Source: Engraulis encrasicolus
Lineage: Eukaryota > Chordata > Actinopteri > Clupeiformes > Engraulidae
Length of the DNA: 64,000 nt
NCBI RefSeq assembly: GCF_034702125.1
Contig: NC_085876.1
Coordinates: 8,704,364 to 8,768,363 of the forward strand
Reading direction: 5' to 3'
Shown here piece by piece: positions 12,074 through 24,109 of this stretch. The position numbers and the translations under genes are program-made. The notes beneath the pieces were generated by a model. It had not been told where the DNA came from and did no database searches. It saw only the letters and a list, made by a program, of their open reading frames with translations. Each line of letters opens with the position of its first letter. Positions within the stretch are counted from its first letter, which is position 1.

Positions 12074-14606
12074 TCATCTTGTTAGAGGCACTTCTTCTCT
12101 CTGGTCCAGAGACACGGATGATGACTTGCTCAAAACAGCGGGTGAAAACGTCAGAAAGGAGTCAGTCCTGCTCGTGGAGGAGCACGTGAAGTCCAGGCTG
12201 CGAGGCCGCTGAGGAAGACCATTGTTTTGCCCGCTCGTGCCGTGGCACGCCAAGCAGTTGCACGGGGTGTCGGAGGGGCCCAGTGCGTGGCTCGAGCCCG
12301 TGCTGGAATACACGGATGGGTGACGGAAGCAGAACAGGTCCGGTCGTGGGTAAGGGTGAGCGAGCATGCGAAAGCTGTCCAGAGAGCGCAGGGGGGCAGC
12401 GAACGGAGACGTGGCGGAGGGGGTGGTGGTGCCCACGCCACCAAGAGGAGAGTAGTAGGGGAGAGGCAGGTGTGAAGGGAAGGGGTAAGGCAGGTTGGCT
12501 GCAGCGTGGCCCATCATGTAGGTGTAGAAGGCCGGGTCAGCAGGATGCGGCCACGTCATGGCGAGACGCTGTCGCTTGTCCTTCATCCTGCGGTTCTGGA
12601 ACCAAACCTGATATTGGACAAAATTCGTCAGTCAAAAGGCTCGCCAGTATCAAATGAATCTAATAGCACATTACTAAACATATTATTTCAACGACTATAC
12701 CCGTAACCCACAAAAGCTAGGCCTATTAATTGTTCCGTGAGTCAAACCATTTAAGATCAGGTATCATCAGGAGGTTTTACGCACAAGAGATGTGGCCATG
12801 CAACCAGAATCTAAATCAATTTTACGCACAACTTACACCAATTTAAAGGCTGAGAATTAAAGACCAGCTGTTAATGCATCTCTTTAATCTACAGGCCTGC
12901 TTTCCCGTGAACCTAACCGTGTTATGAAGCCACCGAATTGTTGAAGATATTCATATCTCTGACAACTTATAACAGAATATATATCACGGGGTCCCTCGTT
13001 TCGAGATGTCTTCACATTTAAAGCATTAATGCTATCAAAGGGTCAGCCTACCTTGATTGTTGTCTCCGGAAGATTCAAGGATGCTGCGAGCTCACACCTC
13101 CGTGGTCTCGAGACATAATTCTCCCGGTAGAATTCTTTTTCCAGCCGAGCTATCTGCTCCCGCGTGAAAGCTGTTCGGTACCGTCGCATTTGGTCAGCTC
13201 CGTAAGGCAAGTTAGTGGGGCTTGAGTTCATCTTTCCAGTGGTCATGCCATTGTCGGTGTTGTGAATTGACATGTCGACATCTTTCCCTGTCATTTGATA
13301 AAAGAGATAAAGAAATATTTGTTTTCAGCAAAGACAGTATTATCGGCTTCTCCAAGAATGTCCTTTCAATGTTGTATTAAATAGGTTATCGAATGATGCT
13401 GCAGAGATGACCTAGCCTAACAGACAACGATGGCCTAAGACGGCCTTGGTTTAAAACAGTCTTCATTATATTTCTCTTTTAAAAAAAGCAAATTCGTTGT
13501 ACAAAACCTAATTTCGTCCATTAATCTACTACATTACTTATTTTATTATTACCAAATAACATGTATGTCGCTTGTTCTTTATTAATGAAATGGAGGAAAT
13601 TTAATTATGAACGCACAATTAATTCTGCCCTTTGGTGGAAAACGTATTACGAGAGGAAAATAGCTATATTAGGGGCTACTAAATCATCATATTGGATATG
13701 GTTGTGATAGACTAATTCATATGATTTAAGTAGGCCTATCAGAAATTCCTGAGATGTCAATCACCCCCATCAAACGTAGGCTGCAAACCAGTAGCAATAA
13801 TAATAATAATAATAATGATAATAATAATAATAATAACAAAATACACAAAATGCTTAAAATATTGCTAAAATAAACAAAATAGGCCCACTTAAAAAAAAGG
13901 CCCACATAAGTAGGCCTAGGCCTATTAACCCTAATAACATGACACATTTCGTAACAATTTATCGTCAATAATAATAATTAAAACAACACCTTGTGAATCC
14001 ATGGCATTTGAGGTGCTGGTTTGTTTGCAGTACACCACAGTTTTAAGCAGTTTATCCCATCAGCTAAATAAACTCCTGTGTTGTTGCAGCTGCTGTCATG
14101 TGTGCATGGGTCTGAATATAGTGAAGGATGCGTTTGGCTACTTTTGCTAGAGCACCTGAGAACGTATTCTCGTGTTTATGCAAGAAATGGCAAAGAATAA
14201 CCGTATGTGCTGTACCTGGCTTGTCAGGGTAGTCCATGCCGTCAGCAGTGCAGCTGACATCTATCTCTTCATAGAAGTCAGACTCCTCGCTTGAGCTGGT
14301 TGCCTCTTTGTTGGGACGTTCCGGTTTGTCAGCGATGATGAGAGGTGATGGCTTGCTTGCTGGCCTTGTATCTCCGTACGTCCCGTTCCTCGGTCCCTCC
14401 ATCACGACAGCCTCTGATCCACTCTGCGTGTAAGACGGGGATTTGGGACTGGAGCAAGCCGCCCCCTTAAAAGCCTTCAGCTGGGGCTCACCTCGAACGG
14501 GGCTCCCAGACGCGTCCGTTAATTCACCTCCAGATATGGCACTACCACTGCGCAGCACAATATGACCGTTCTCCCCTCGCTGTACAACATCCCTTTTGTT
14601 ATCCAT
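12074..14606 (-). CDS. eve1: Even-skipped-type homeobox transcription factor (Evx/Eve1)
   Basis: Three coding exons join in frame with GT/AG introns: 14,606-14,216, 13,287-13,052 and 12,607-12,074 (stop), giving 386 residues. The N-terminal exon has an acidic [11 protein letters not shown] motif shared with Evx proteins. The homeodomain spans residues 164-223, has the Evx-specific [20 protein letters not shown] and Q50/N51, and is split by intron 2 just before W48, as in Evx genes. After it come [14 protein letters not shown], a proline-rich stretch, and the family C-terminus REEVPLTR. An upstream in-frame ATG at 14,648 exists, but the MDNKRD start aligns better with Evx1 (MESRKD). Evx proteins are nuclear repressors used in posterior mesoderm and spinal interneurons. 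The N-terminus lacks the long conserved block I recall for Evx1, so I favour the extra teleost paralog eve1; evx1 is the alternative. It is transcribed divergently from the Hox genes, the usual Evx orientation. Confidence 0.93.
13800..13840. repeat. (ATA)n microsatellite in evx intron 1
   Basis: A short run of AAT/ATA trinucleotides lies within the first evx intron (13,288-14,215). Confidence 0.85.
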
Positions 14607-14609
14607 TTC

Positions 14610-15800
14610 AGTCACGCAGCAGGTTATATTACACAAACACCTATTCACGAGTAGTGAGCGCCTGTGTCGTAGCTGCCTTGTGTGTAGCTAGAAGACGCAC
14701 GCAACGGGAGCTGGAGAGACCTCAGTCAGTGAGTCGAGGGGGCGGCAGACGTGTTGACCCGATGCGACAGGCAGGCAGCACAGAAGTGCGACGGGACGCT
14801 ACGCAAGCTCGTTCGGGGTGGGATCACCATTCTACTCCCACTCTCCCTCTCGACCTGTCATTTTAAAGAGAGCGCTATACTCGCTAGAGAAACCTCGATG
14901 ACGCCACACATCAATGCGTAATGACTAAACAATCAGGAGACAGGGTTGCAGCTGGAAAGCGTCAAATACCCCAGAGACTGCAATAAGAAACAGCAGTCGT
15001 GCTGTACAAGGGAATCCGGATTCTGCTACTGATTTGGAATGGGTGGACGCACATACAAATACAGCCAGTAGTACCCCACCACTACAGCCTGAAGCTGTTC
15101 TCACTTTGCTACTGATGACTGCCAGAATGGATTATTTGCATGTTTGAAGTACATGGCATTGTCAAGTACATGTCATTTAAGTACATGACATTCTGTCAAC
15201 CTAAACTGTCAAAGAGCAGTGTTCCCCATACGTAGACCATTCTGTGGCGCAGCACCACAGAATAAAAAGCGAATACCACAAACTGATCCATGTCAGTGGG
15301 GGTGCATGCATAACACTTGTACTCGACCACTTTTTTTGACCGTAGCACCACACAATGTTACTTGGTCTATGGGAAACTCTGAATAGCCACCAATGTTCTG
15401 GCGAAATGGTATGTGTCATTGAAATGGGCTCTCAGACAGTAGCCTGTTCACATATTAACCCAACACCGGTTTGTAGCTTCGCATAACAAGCAACCTACTG
15501 GTAGGTCATAAAAACAGGACATCAGGAGTGTCTGAAGACTCCAATGCAAGAGACAGAGTCAGACAGCAAGCAACTAGACCTGGAGAAGCTTCGCTTTTCA
15601 AAAATGGCAAAAGATGCAATGTCTTCAAGCTCCAGAAACGTGTACAGTTGTGTTTAAGTTGACTCTTGATAACCAGCTGATCCTCCCCATTTCCATCCCC
15701 ACCCCATGCCAAACCCCACCATTCCACGAATCTGTCACATCAAACAGATACCATCGACCATCCAATGGGCATAGAGTAGGCTAGGTGATGGCAGTATACT
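14610..15800. other. Evx upstream region, non-coding
   Basis: The 5' UTR and promoter of evx should lie at the low-coordinate edge, about 14,607-14,900, which is comparatively GC-rich with scattered CpGs. I cannot place a TATA box or start site with confidence. Beyond about 15,000 nothing is recognised. Confidence 0.4.
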
Positions 15801-16045
15801 CATAAGTGATTAAGGTGTTAGGTTTGTAAGCCCAAGGGTTGTCAATTCAATTCCCCACCCGCCAGGTTGGTGGGGGTATAGCCAGTTCTATCCCCCATGC
15901 TCCTCCATGACTGAGGTACCCTGAGAATACCATCCCGCCACACTGCTCCCTCAGGGCACCATTTGGGCTGCCTCAGTTTTGTTGTGAACAGTGCCACAAT
16001 GACAATGGGAGCTTGTCATGTGGACTTTCACCTTCTCTCATACTA
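15800..16045 (+). mobile_element. tRNA-headed SINE, family A, diverged
   Basis: The same head-body order as 4,141-4,470 is visible: a head with AAGCCCAAGGGTTGTCAATT, then CCACCCGCCAGGTTGGTGGG and ATGACTGAGGTACCCTGAGA. The body has small deletions and the tail is shortened. Confidence 0.75.
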
Positions 16046-16189
16046 ACCCTAATGGACTGAAATATCTGAAATCTGAGGAGCAGTAGAGAACAGGAGTAAT
16101 TTTATTTGGCCTGCAAGATCATTCCAAATGTATGTACAATTGGACCACATACACCATAAATATGAGTGAACCCAGACCAGTGATCAAAT

Positions 16190-16510
16190 AGTGTAAGGTG
16201 CGCGCACATCCGAAAGTAGCAACTAGCTACGGGTGCAGAATATCACAAATAGTATATGGAGAAAAAGTTAAAAAATAATATTCGCACACCGTAAAAGCTC
16301 CCTTCTCGTAATTTTATTGTGAACAAATGCACAACGTTTCGAACCGGCAAGCTCTTCGTCAGGTGTGAGCCCAGACCAAGAACATCTCACACTCATATAC
16401 GTACAGAATATATGCAGGACAGGCACATTTGTTGTAAATATACGATGGGAATGATTGTTTGTAAAAGTTGCCTTTGAGTATAACATGTGCACATGCACAA
16501 TTTTAGCCCA
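16190..16510 (-). mobile_element. Probable Penelope-like element fragment with hammerhead-like core
   Basis: On the minus strand, 16,362-16,336 reads CTGACGA, a short hairpin (GAGC pairing with GGTTC-type sequence), then GAAAC. This is the conserved core order of a hammerhead ribozyme. In animals, short repeats of the type (C)TGA.GAAG...GAAACGTT are typical of Penelope-like retroelement terminal repeats. The assignment rests on this short motif; no reverse transcriptase is visible. Confidence 0.4.
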
Positions 16511-17620
16511 GCTTCTTAGCCCATTTAATTTTGGCCCACTGTGAATTTGGGGTTGAATTATATACGTACATACTTATAGCCTGGCTATCATGACCTTTTA
16601 AGCGCTCAGTGAGTACTGTGAAATGAAATTTCATGAAGTGTCACAGGCAGGATGGGCGGTCCCAGGCTAGCAGTCTTAAAGCATGTATGCTGCGGCTCTG
16701 TAAATCCAGGCCTGTTTCTTTCTGTCGCGTATCAGGATCCACTAGAGCCCGGTCATTATGTATGTGCCTTTATCCCTTACTATCTAGCCATCTTCTAATG
16801 TGATTGAACAAAAAAAGGCATTCTAACACCTGTGTGTTGGGTGTATGCAAAGACATGGCACATTGCACATGGCTTTAGTGTGTGTGTGTGTGTGTTTGTG
16901 TGTGTGTGAGAGAGCAAGACAGAGAGAGAGCGAGAGAGAGAGAAGATACAAAATTAGCCAACCAATATTATTTTTTCTATTCAAACATTCTGGCTTGCAA
17001 ATGGCAAAGATCTGATGGGAAGAGTGTTATTGCTGTAGACTACTGTATATGAGCCGCCAGCTGAACAAAGCCACAAATATGCTATCAGTTACGCTTTTAG
17101 TATGCAATGTGCCATGCTTGCTAAACCTCTATGACAGTGTTTCTCAAAGGGCACCTTACACCTAGCCTGTTTGTCATCGACTTTCAAATCTCTTCGAGAC
17201 TTTGTCTGACCAAGAGCATAACAATGAACATTTCCCAAACAGCATGGGTGACCCGTCTCCCTTGGTTTGCAACTGGTTGTTTGCTTCCCGACAAAGTGGG
17301 AGGAGTTCCCATTTTTTCCGGAGCTCCGAAACGATATTTGTATTGCTCCTGGCCTGACTAGAAGCAACGCTGAAGGTGTTGCGTTACTTGGAGGGCGTGG
17401 CCTGGCTACTACACCCCCTAGGGGTATTAGGGAGCCCATTGGGTGCTGAGAGGGTGACCCCTTGGGGGGGATTAGGGGGGGCATTGGGAAGCATTAGTCT
17501 ATTTGTTTGTTTAATACTAAAAGGGCTGTTGACAGGCTTATGATGAGGTCAAGGGGGCATGGGGAGACTCGTGATGAAGCCAAGGAGGCGCTCATCCAAA
17601 AAAAGGTTGAGAACCACTCT
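16510..17620. other. Non-coding interval
   Basis: It contains a small (TG)n/(GA)n tract near 16,880-16,942 and GC-rich dispersed-repeat-like sequence at 17,380-17,600. No gene seen. Confidence 0.5.
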
Positions 17621-17626
17621 GCCCTA

Positions 17627-18489
17627 CTAAGGCAAAAGACAGTAACTCACCAGAGTGTGAAACTGAGAAAAATGATGTTAAAGTTATCTTAAAATAAATG
17701 AATGTCACCACAATCTGGTTATAGCTACAAAGCTGTATTTTTCACAGTTTGTAGTGTATGCCTGCCTACATCTATTTATAAATGCATTTACAAATAGTTG
17801 ACCTTTGACCCTTTTTTGGAAGTTACTGTGTTCTGCCTTAGCATTGCCCCCGGAATGACAATTAGTCATACTAAGGCAGAAGACAGTAACTTCCATTTTA
17901 AATCTGAATAATAAGCAACAAATACAACTTTCACATATAATTTAAGCAGTATACACACTATTAGAGTCATTATGACAAAATGTCATGTTTATTAACATAT
18001 AAATTGTTAATAATAATAATAATAATATAATTATAAATGGGTTTTGTGTGTGTATTTGTATTTCATACTACCTCAAATAATAGTTACACACATTTCCTAG
18101 CAGGCTGATCATGTTTCATAATATAATAGTTTCATTTTATATTTTTTTGATTATTTAGGCCTACATGACTGAAATTTAAAGAAGCAGTTTTAACTGTTAA
18201 CAGATGAACAGTAACTGAAGTTACTGTGTTCTGCCTCAGTTTGGAACATCAGAGTTCCAGAATTCTGCAGGTCCAGAGCAGAAGGCAAAAAGCAGTAACT
18301 GAAGTTACTGTCTTCTGCCTTAGTTTACCCAAAGGATTTTCAGCTTGTTTTACTTTACACCTTTTTTTACCCTCAAAACAACTGATTTCAAACTCCATGT
18401 TTGTTCACATGATAAAACTGATGCTTATTATTGCAAATATGACAAAAACTCATTTTTGAAAAATTTGAAGTTACTGCCTTTTGCCTTAG
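17627..18489. mobile_element. Element or nested elements bounded by 21-24 bp inverted motifs
   Basis: A word close to AAGTTACTGTNTTCTGCCTT occurs in both orientations. Forward copies: about 17,819-17,841, 18,217-18,239, 18,301-18,323 and 18,467-18,489. Reverse copies: 17,627-17,647, 17,871-17,894 and 18,282-18,300. The outermost pair forms terminal inverted repeats around 863 bp; the inner copies suggest nested insertions or a scrambled MITE. No transposase is present. Confidence 0.6.
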
Positions 18490-18904
18490 CAGGGCAGCAC
18501 TGCTCTGTGATATTGCCCTTTACCACATACCACAAAAAACACCATAGGCCTACTGTATGTGGAGGTGGAGATGAGAGATTAGACGGAGGTCTTTTATGCT
18601 GCTGGAGACGGTCACAGACAGGGGGGGACCATCACCATGGATGTCAATATTGGCATGAAAGCCCAACTTGGGAAGCTCCCATTGTGACACAGCACACAGC
18701 AGCACAGTGTACTCAAGTCAAGTCAAGTAGGTTTTATTGTCAATTTCTTTACATGTACTGGTCATACAAAGAATTTGAAATTACATTTCTTGCTTTCCCA
18801 TACAGACATAGACTAATCTAGGTAAGGACATAGACAGTATAGACGTAGACAGTACTTATACATGGACTTAAGACAGTATGGACATAGACAGTGCTCATAC
18901 AGAC

Positions 18905-19145
18905 ATTTAAAGTGCAAAGACACTGCACAAAACAAAATTGCATTTATATCTCGCCCATGCCAGGGGTCAGCCCAAATGGTGCCCCAACAGAGCAGTGTGG
19001 CAGAATGAGACCATGCTCAGGGAACATCAGTCACGGAGAAAGATGAGGGAGAGCACTGGTTAACCACTACCCTCACTAACCTGATCGGTTGGGAATCAAA
19101 CCAGCAACCCTTGGGCTTACAAGACTGACAGCCTAACCATTTCCC
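18905..19145 (-). mobile_element. tRNA-headed SINE, family A (minus strand)
   Basis: The reverse complement reads head to tail like the copy at 4,141-4,470, with a head around AAGCCCAAGGGTTGCTGG and a body around CCAGTGCTCTCCCTCAT. It is duplicated at about 20,640-20,880. Confidence 0.75.
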
Positions 19146-19688
19146 CCCTTTATTATGTTAATGTGAATCTGGGAGATGCCACCCAGGTAAGATCATGAAG
19201 GCAATGAAATATAGCATGGGGTTGAGACATCCAAGCACATGGTAGCCTCTTTGTGCAGATGGGCCCGCTGGTTAAAGTGAAAGAAAAGTGAAAGCCCAAC
19301 TGGGAAACTCCAACTCCCATTGTCATTGTGACACAGCACACAAGTGAACACTGCACACTGCACACAACGAAAATTGCATTTATGCCTCACCCGTGCAAGG
19401 GGGCATTGATGTCATCTTTTGTAGGTCAAAGACCAACAATGCATGTTGATCCCCCTGTGTTTGGTACCGGCACATGATCTGGACCATAGACTAAAAAAGT
19501 GTTGAGGGAAAAAAGGTGTGTGCAAAAGCCAGCATCGCCTTGTAAATTAAGCCTATAGATGCCATTTCATTTATGCAATTTGCTTTTTCAAAGCTCGCTA
19601 TCATTTCTGCCTCTGAGTTCATGTGCCCTCTACTGGTCAATCGAAAGCTGAAATAAATTTGAAGGTGATATAGCATGAATGATCAAAA

Positions 19689-19690
<2 letters not shown>

Positions 19691-19777
<87 letters not shown>
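19691..19777. repeat. (GT)n microsatellite
   Basis: A GT tract of about 87 bp inside duplication unit 1. Its counterpart at 21,422-21,498 is about 10 bp shorter, the main length difference between the two units. Confidence 0.95.
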
Positions 19778-19784
<7 letters not shown>

Positions 19785-20324
19785 TGTTATTTCTCCAAAC
19801 TTGCAAACTTTTCTCTGCCCTTTGTCCTTGTGGTCAACTTGGGTTTTATATTGCACATTCATCTAACATTTAAAAGACAAATGTGATATGTCTAAGAAAT
19901 AACACTTCTTGTCACTTTGAACTTGGAAACAGATACATTTCCTCATATGCCTCACATTTGTAGGTTGAATGATGAGTGAATGCTCAATATGGAGGCAAGT
20001 GGACAGAGGTGCATGTTTGAAGAAATGACTTTGGGGATGTTTTGGGTATTTAAAAATCCATTACTGAGGTGAAACTAACCTTTCAAACTAAACAATCGTG
20101 AAATAGATTTTACTATTTTTGAAAATTAGTTTCTATCTAAAATGTACTTGAGTTAATGCCAATTAACAAGATTAACAGTGTTAAAAGTGATTTCAGGGGT
20201 CCCCTGCAACCAGAACTATGAACACTGTAGTACTTGTGCGCCCTCAGCTGGTGATAAGATGTAAGGACCAGCAAAACCCCTTCTGCCAAATTGAGCTTTT
20301 AAATACAGCAGGTTAATGCCATAC

Positions 20325-21419
20325 CTTTTATGCTGCTGGAGACGGTCACAGACAGGGGAGGACCATGTCAATATTGGCATGAAAGCCCAATTTGGGAAGC
20401 TCCCATTGTGACACAGCACACAGCAGCACAGTGTTCAGTCAAGTCAAGTCAAGTCAAGTAGTTTTTATTGTCAATTTCTTTACATGCGCTGGTCATACAA
20501 AGAATTTGAAATTACATTTCTTGCTTTCCCATACAGACATAGACTAATCTAGGTAAGGACATAGACAGTATAGACGTAGACAGTACTTATACATGGACTT
20601 AAGACAGTATGGACATAGACAGTGCTCATACAGACATTTAAAGTGCAAAGACACTGCACAAAACAAAATTGCATTTATATCTCGCCCATGCCAGGGGTCA
20701 GCCCAAATGGTGCCCCAACAGAGCAGTGTGGCGGAATGAGACCATGCTCAGGGAACGTCAGTCACTGAGAAGGATGAGGACGAGCACTGGTTAACCACTA
20801 CCCTCACTAACCTGATGGGTTGGGAATCAAACCAGCAACCCTTGGGCTTACAAGACTGACAGCCTAACCATTTCCCCCCTTTATTATGTTAATGTGAATC
20901 TGGGAGATGCCACCCAGGTAAGATCATGAAGGCAATGAAATATAGCATGGGGTTGAGACATCCAAGCACATGGTAGCCTCTTTGTGCAGATGGGCCCGCT
21001 GATTAAAGTGAAAGAAAAGTGAAAGCCCAACTGGGAAACTCCAACTCCCATTGTCATTGTGACACAGCACACAAGTGAACACTGCACACTGCACACAAAG
21101 AAAATTGCATTTATGCATCACTCGTGCAAGGGGGCATTGATGTCATCTTTTGTAGGTCAAAGACCAACAATGCACGTTGATCCCCCTGTGTTTGGTACCG
21201 GCACATGATCTGGACCATAGACTAAAAAAGTGTTGAGGGAAAAAAGGTGTGTGCAAAAGCCAGCATCGCCTTGTAAATTAAGCCTATAGATGCCATTTCA
21301 TTTATGCAATTTGCTTTTTCAAAGCTCGCTATCATTTCTGCCTCTGAGTTCATGTGCCCTCTACTGGTCAATCGAAAGCTGAAATAAATTTGAAGGTGAT
21401 ATAGCATGAATGATCAAAA

Positions 21420-21505
<86 letters not shown>

Positions 21506-22045
21506 TGTTATTTCTCCAAACTTGCAAACTTTTCTCTGCCCTTTGTCCTTGTGGTCAACTTGGGTTTTATATTGCACATTCATCTAACATTTAAAAGACA
21601 AATGTGATATGTCTAAGAAATAACACTTCTTGTCACTTTGAACTTGGAAACAGATACATTTCCTCATGTGCCTCACATTTGTAGGTTGAATAATGAGTGA
21701 ATGCTCAATATGGAGGAAAGTGGACTGAGGTGCATGTTTGAAGAAATGACTTTGGGGATGTTTTGGGTATTTAAAAATCCATTACTGAGGTGAAACTAAC
21801 CTTTCAAACTAAACAATCGTGAAATAGATTTTACTATTTTTGAAAATTAGTTTCTATCTAAAATGTACTTGAGTTAATGCCAATTAACAAGATTAACAGT
21901 GTTAAAAGTGATTCCAGGGGTCCCCTGCAACCAGAACTATGAACACTGTAGTACTTGTGCGCCCTCAGCTGGTGAGAAGATGTAAGGACCAGCAAAACCC
22001 CTTCTGCCAAATTGAGCTTTTAAATACAGCAGGTTAATGCCATAC
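20325..22045. repeat. Tandem duplication, unit 2
   Basis: The second copy of the 18,591-20,324 unit is head-to-tail with it and nearly identical, including the embedded minus-strand SINE-A segments (about 20,640-20,880 and 21,000-21,130) and a GT tract at 21,422-21,498. The high similarity implies a recent event or an assembly duplication. Confidence 0.95.
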
Positions 22046-22880
22046 TGACACGCACCAAAAACACCTTCCCATTTGACATGTTTTAACATCATATGAAAAG
22101 CTCATTAGATAGCAAATGTATCCCCTTACACATGGAATGCAGCTGCCTGTCTGTCTTCATAAGAGTGACATGAAATGACATGCATATGACATGGGCCATC
22201 ATTACAGATTGAATCAGCTGGGTGCGCATGGGTGTGGACCACAGGCTGACAAACCGGCTTGAAAATATGAAATGAATTCCTTCTTCCTTTGCGCTGAACA
22301 CATGACATCACACATGAGGAGGTACAGTGAATGGGCTATAACAAAATGTGTGACTATTATTGGGAGGGGAGGGCTTGAAAACGGCAGCAGCAGACTGGCC
22401 ACATGCAGGTAAAACATGGCTTTGGATAGTAATTCATGCAGACCCGGCTATAGAGCCAAGGTGTTGGGCGGGCATTTGATGGGTTATGGGGGGGCACCTT
22501 AGCGGGGGGCGTACTTCTTAGATGCAATTTCCTGCATTTTAACCAAATTGCGGGCCCAGTTTCAGCTCAATACAGAACTGTACTTTTGTTTCTAAATGCG
22601 GGACCATTTCATTATATGGGTCCTCATGAGCTACCAATTTGGCAAAACTGATGCACAAATAAGTGTAGCTGGCCTTTTCAAGAAATTGAAATTATGCATG
22701 TTCACGTTTATTAGCGCACTGGTTGTCAAGCACTGGTGGCATATTATGTTACACTTTTTATTTACAGTATTCAGAAAAAAATATTTTGTTGTATACTGTA
22801 TTAATGACCATATCAGTATGTTTAGGTCAGAGTCATGAATAGGAAAGAGTTGTGTATATCCCATTGGCATACGTGGGCAA

Positions 22881-22989
22881 GGGGCGGGGTCTATTTTCCG
22901 TGTCATGGCTCCTCCCTGTAGACTTCAAGAAGTTCCATATCCGGAAGTGGGCTCCGTAGACTTTCGTTTGACTGTCGACACCTTTCTCG
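22881..22989 (+). promoter_or_regulatory. Possible promoter and first exon of an unannotated transcript
   Basis: A GGGGCGGGGT box (22,881-22,890) is followed by an ETS/GABP-type CCGGAAGTGG (22,941-22,950) and, 39 bp later, a strong splice-donor consensus CTCG|GTAAGT at 22,989/22,990. This combination is typical of TATA-less promoters with a short first exon. No long coding sequence follows immediately. Confidence 0.35.
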
Positions 22990-23514
22990 GTAAGTTGATA
23001 AATGGGAGAACAAATCGAAATGTTTTCTGTGTTTCAGTATCCGTTGTCTAAAGTATAGCCTTCAATTATGTAATTGCATGTGGTTTGCATGAAAATTGCG
23101 ATGTCGATGTTAAAGACGAACGCTGTTTAGGAATGAATAACCACTTCTTCATAGCGGCTTGGCTCCTGTCCAACTTCACAAGTGGCTACAATTGAGTCCC
23201 GAATATTAAAGTACTGAAGTTGATGACCCCAGGTATTTCAGAAACCGAGAAATATATATTTCTGTTGAGTAAACCATGGATGTTTGCTGAACAGTTTGCT
23301 GAACAGTTTTGAAGTTGGCTAGTCGAACTACTATGCACAGTCCGTAGCCAGATGTGCACCGCATTGACAATGCGCCGTACCTGTATTTCTCCTTTTAGCT
23401 CTGTGAAATCAAATAGTTTCTGATTGATTTGAATGAGTGGTGGATTAATGTCTATTTTTTTGTCTGCCAGTCTATCACTCCTCTATCACTCATCTGTTTT
23501 GTGTGTTTGATTAG

Positions 23515-23612
23515 GGACTTTGGTTCGGCATACACTGCTGGCTGTACCTATTGTTGTCATTACTACCATGTGGGACACAGTAAGATGCGTAAGATGCCTT
23601 GTGAATCTAAGG
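23515..23612 (+). other. Possible internal exon of unrecognised transcript
   Basis: A stretch of about 98 bp lies between a pyrimidine-rich TTTGATTAG acceptor and a TCTAAG|GTAATT donor. One frame is open throughout and cysteine- and histidine-rich, with CTYCCHYYHVGH. I do not recognise a domain. It could be an exon of a transcript starting near 22,950, or chance. Confidence 0.25.
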
Positions 23613-24109
23613 TAATTATTGTATTGAAATTGACACGACATATATACCAGTATATGTGAATAGTCTGGTACTATATGTTTGTAGTTCATATGTGTAGGTC
23701 CAAACTCCATGACAGCTGATGAGGTATTGAAGGCACAACTGTAATATTTATTTCAAAGCAATTGAGGTTCAAGTAATATGTAATGTAGGGAAGTGTGAAG
23801 GCATATTTGGCATTAATTTATAGGCAGGTGTTTAAATGGAACAGAGAAAGTAACCATTGAATTGCATTGTAGGACATTCCTAAATATCAATCATAACCGA
23901 ATCGTTGCTGAAGAAATCGTTTTTCAAATCAAATCGGCATGAATGCTCTGATTTATACCCCTAGTCATGACTAGAAGAAAATAAAGACAAAAACACATTG
24001 ACAATTTGTCAACGGTTTATTCTCCCTGTTTGACATGTTCATGCTGTGTCTTGAGGTTTTTTTTTGTTTTTTTGTTTGTTTGTTTTTTGCTATTGGTGGG
24101 GACTGCTAT

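Larger units (their letters stand above)
18591..20324. repeat. Tandem duplication, unit 1
   Basis: A 1,734-bp unit begins CTTTTATGCTGCTGGAGACGG, ends TTAATGCCATAC, and is followed directly by a near-identical 1,721-bp copy. Differences are a few substitutions and the length of the internal GT tract. The unit carries two reverse-oriented SINE-A segments (about 18,905-19,145 and 19,270-19,400), a retroelement-tail-like TCAAGTAGGTTTTATTGTCA segment, and a GT microsatellite. Confidence 0.95.

Noticed and set aside
12151..12657. Alternative long frames overlapping evx exon 3 on both strands
   Set aside because: Shadows of a GC-rich coding exon; only the frame with the Evx homeodomain end and REEVPLTR is supported.
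17799..17812. TGACCTTTGACC, a DR1-type nuclear receptor word
   Set aside because: Lies inside the MITE-like 17.6-18.5 kb cluster and far from promoters; more likely transposon sequence than a regulatory site.
22905..22925. CCCTGTAGA resembling the start of mir-10
   Set aside because: The following bases do not match the mir-10 mature sequence and no hairpin is visible; it belongs to the candidate promoter region.
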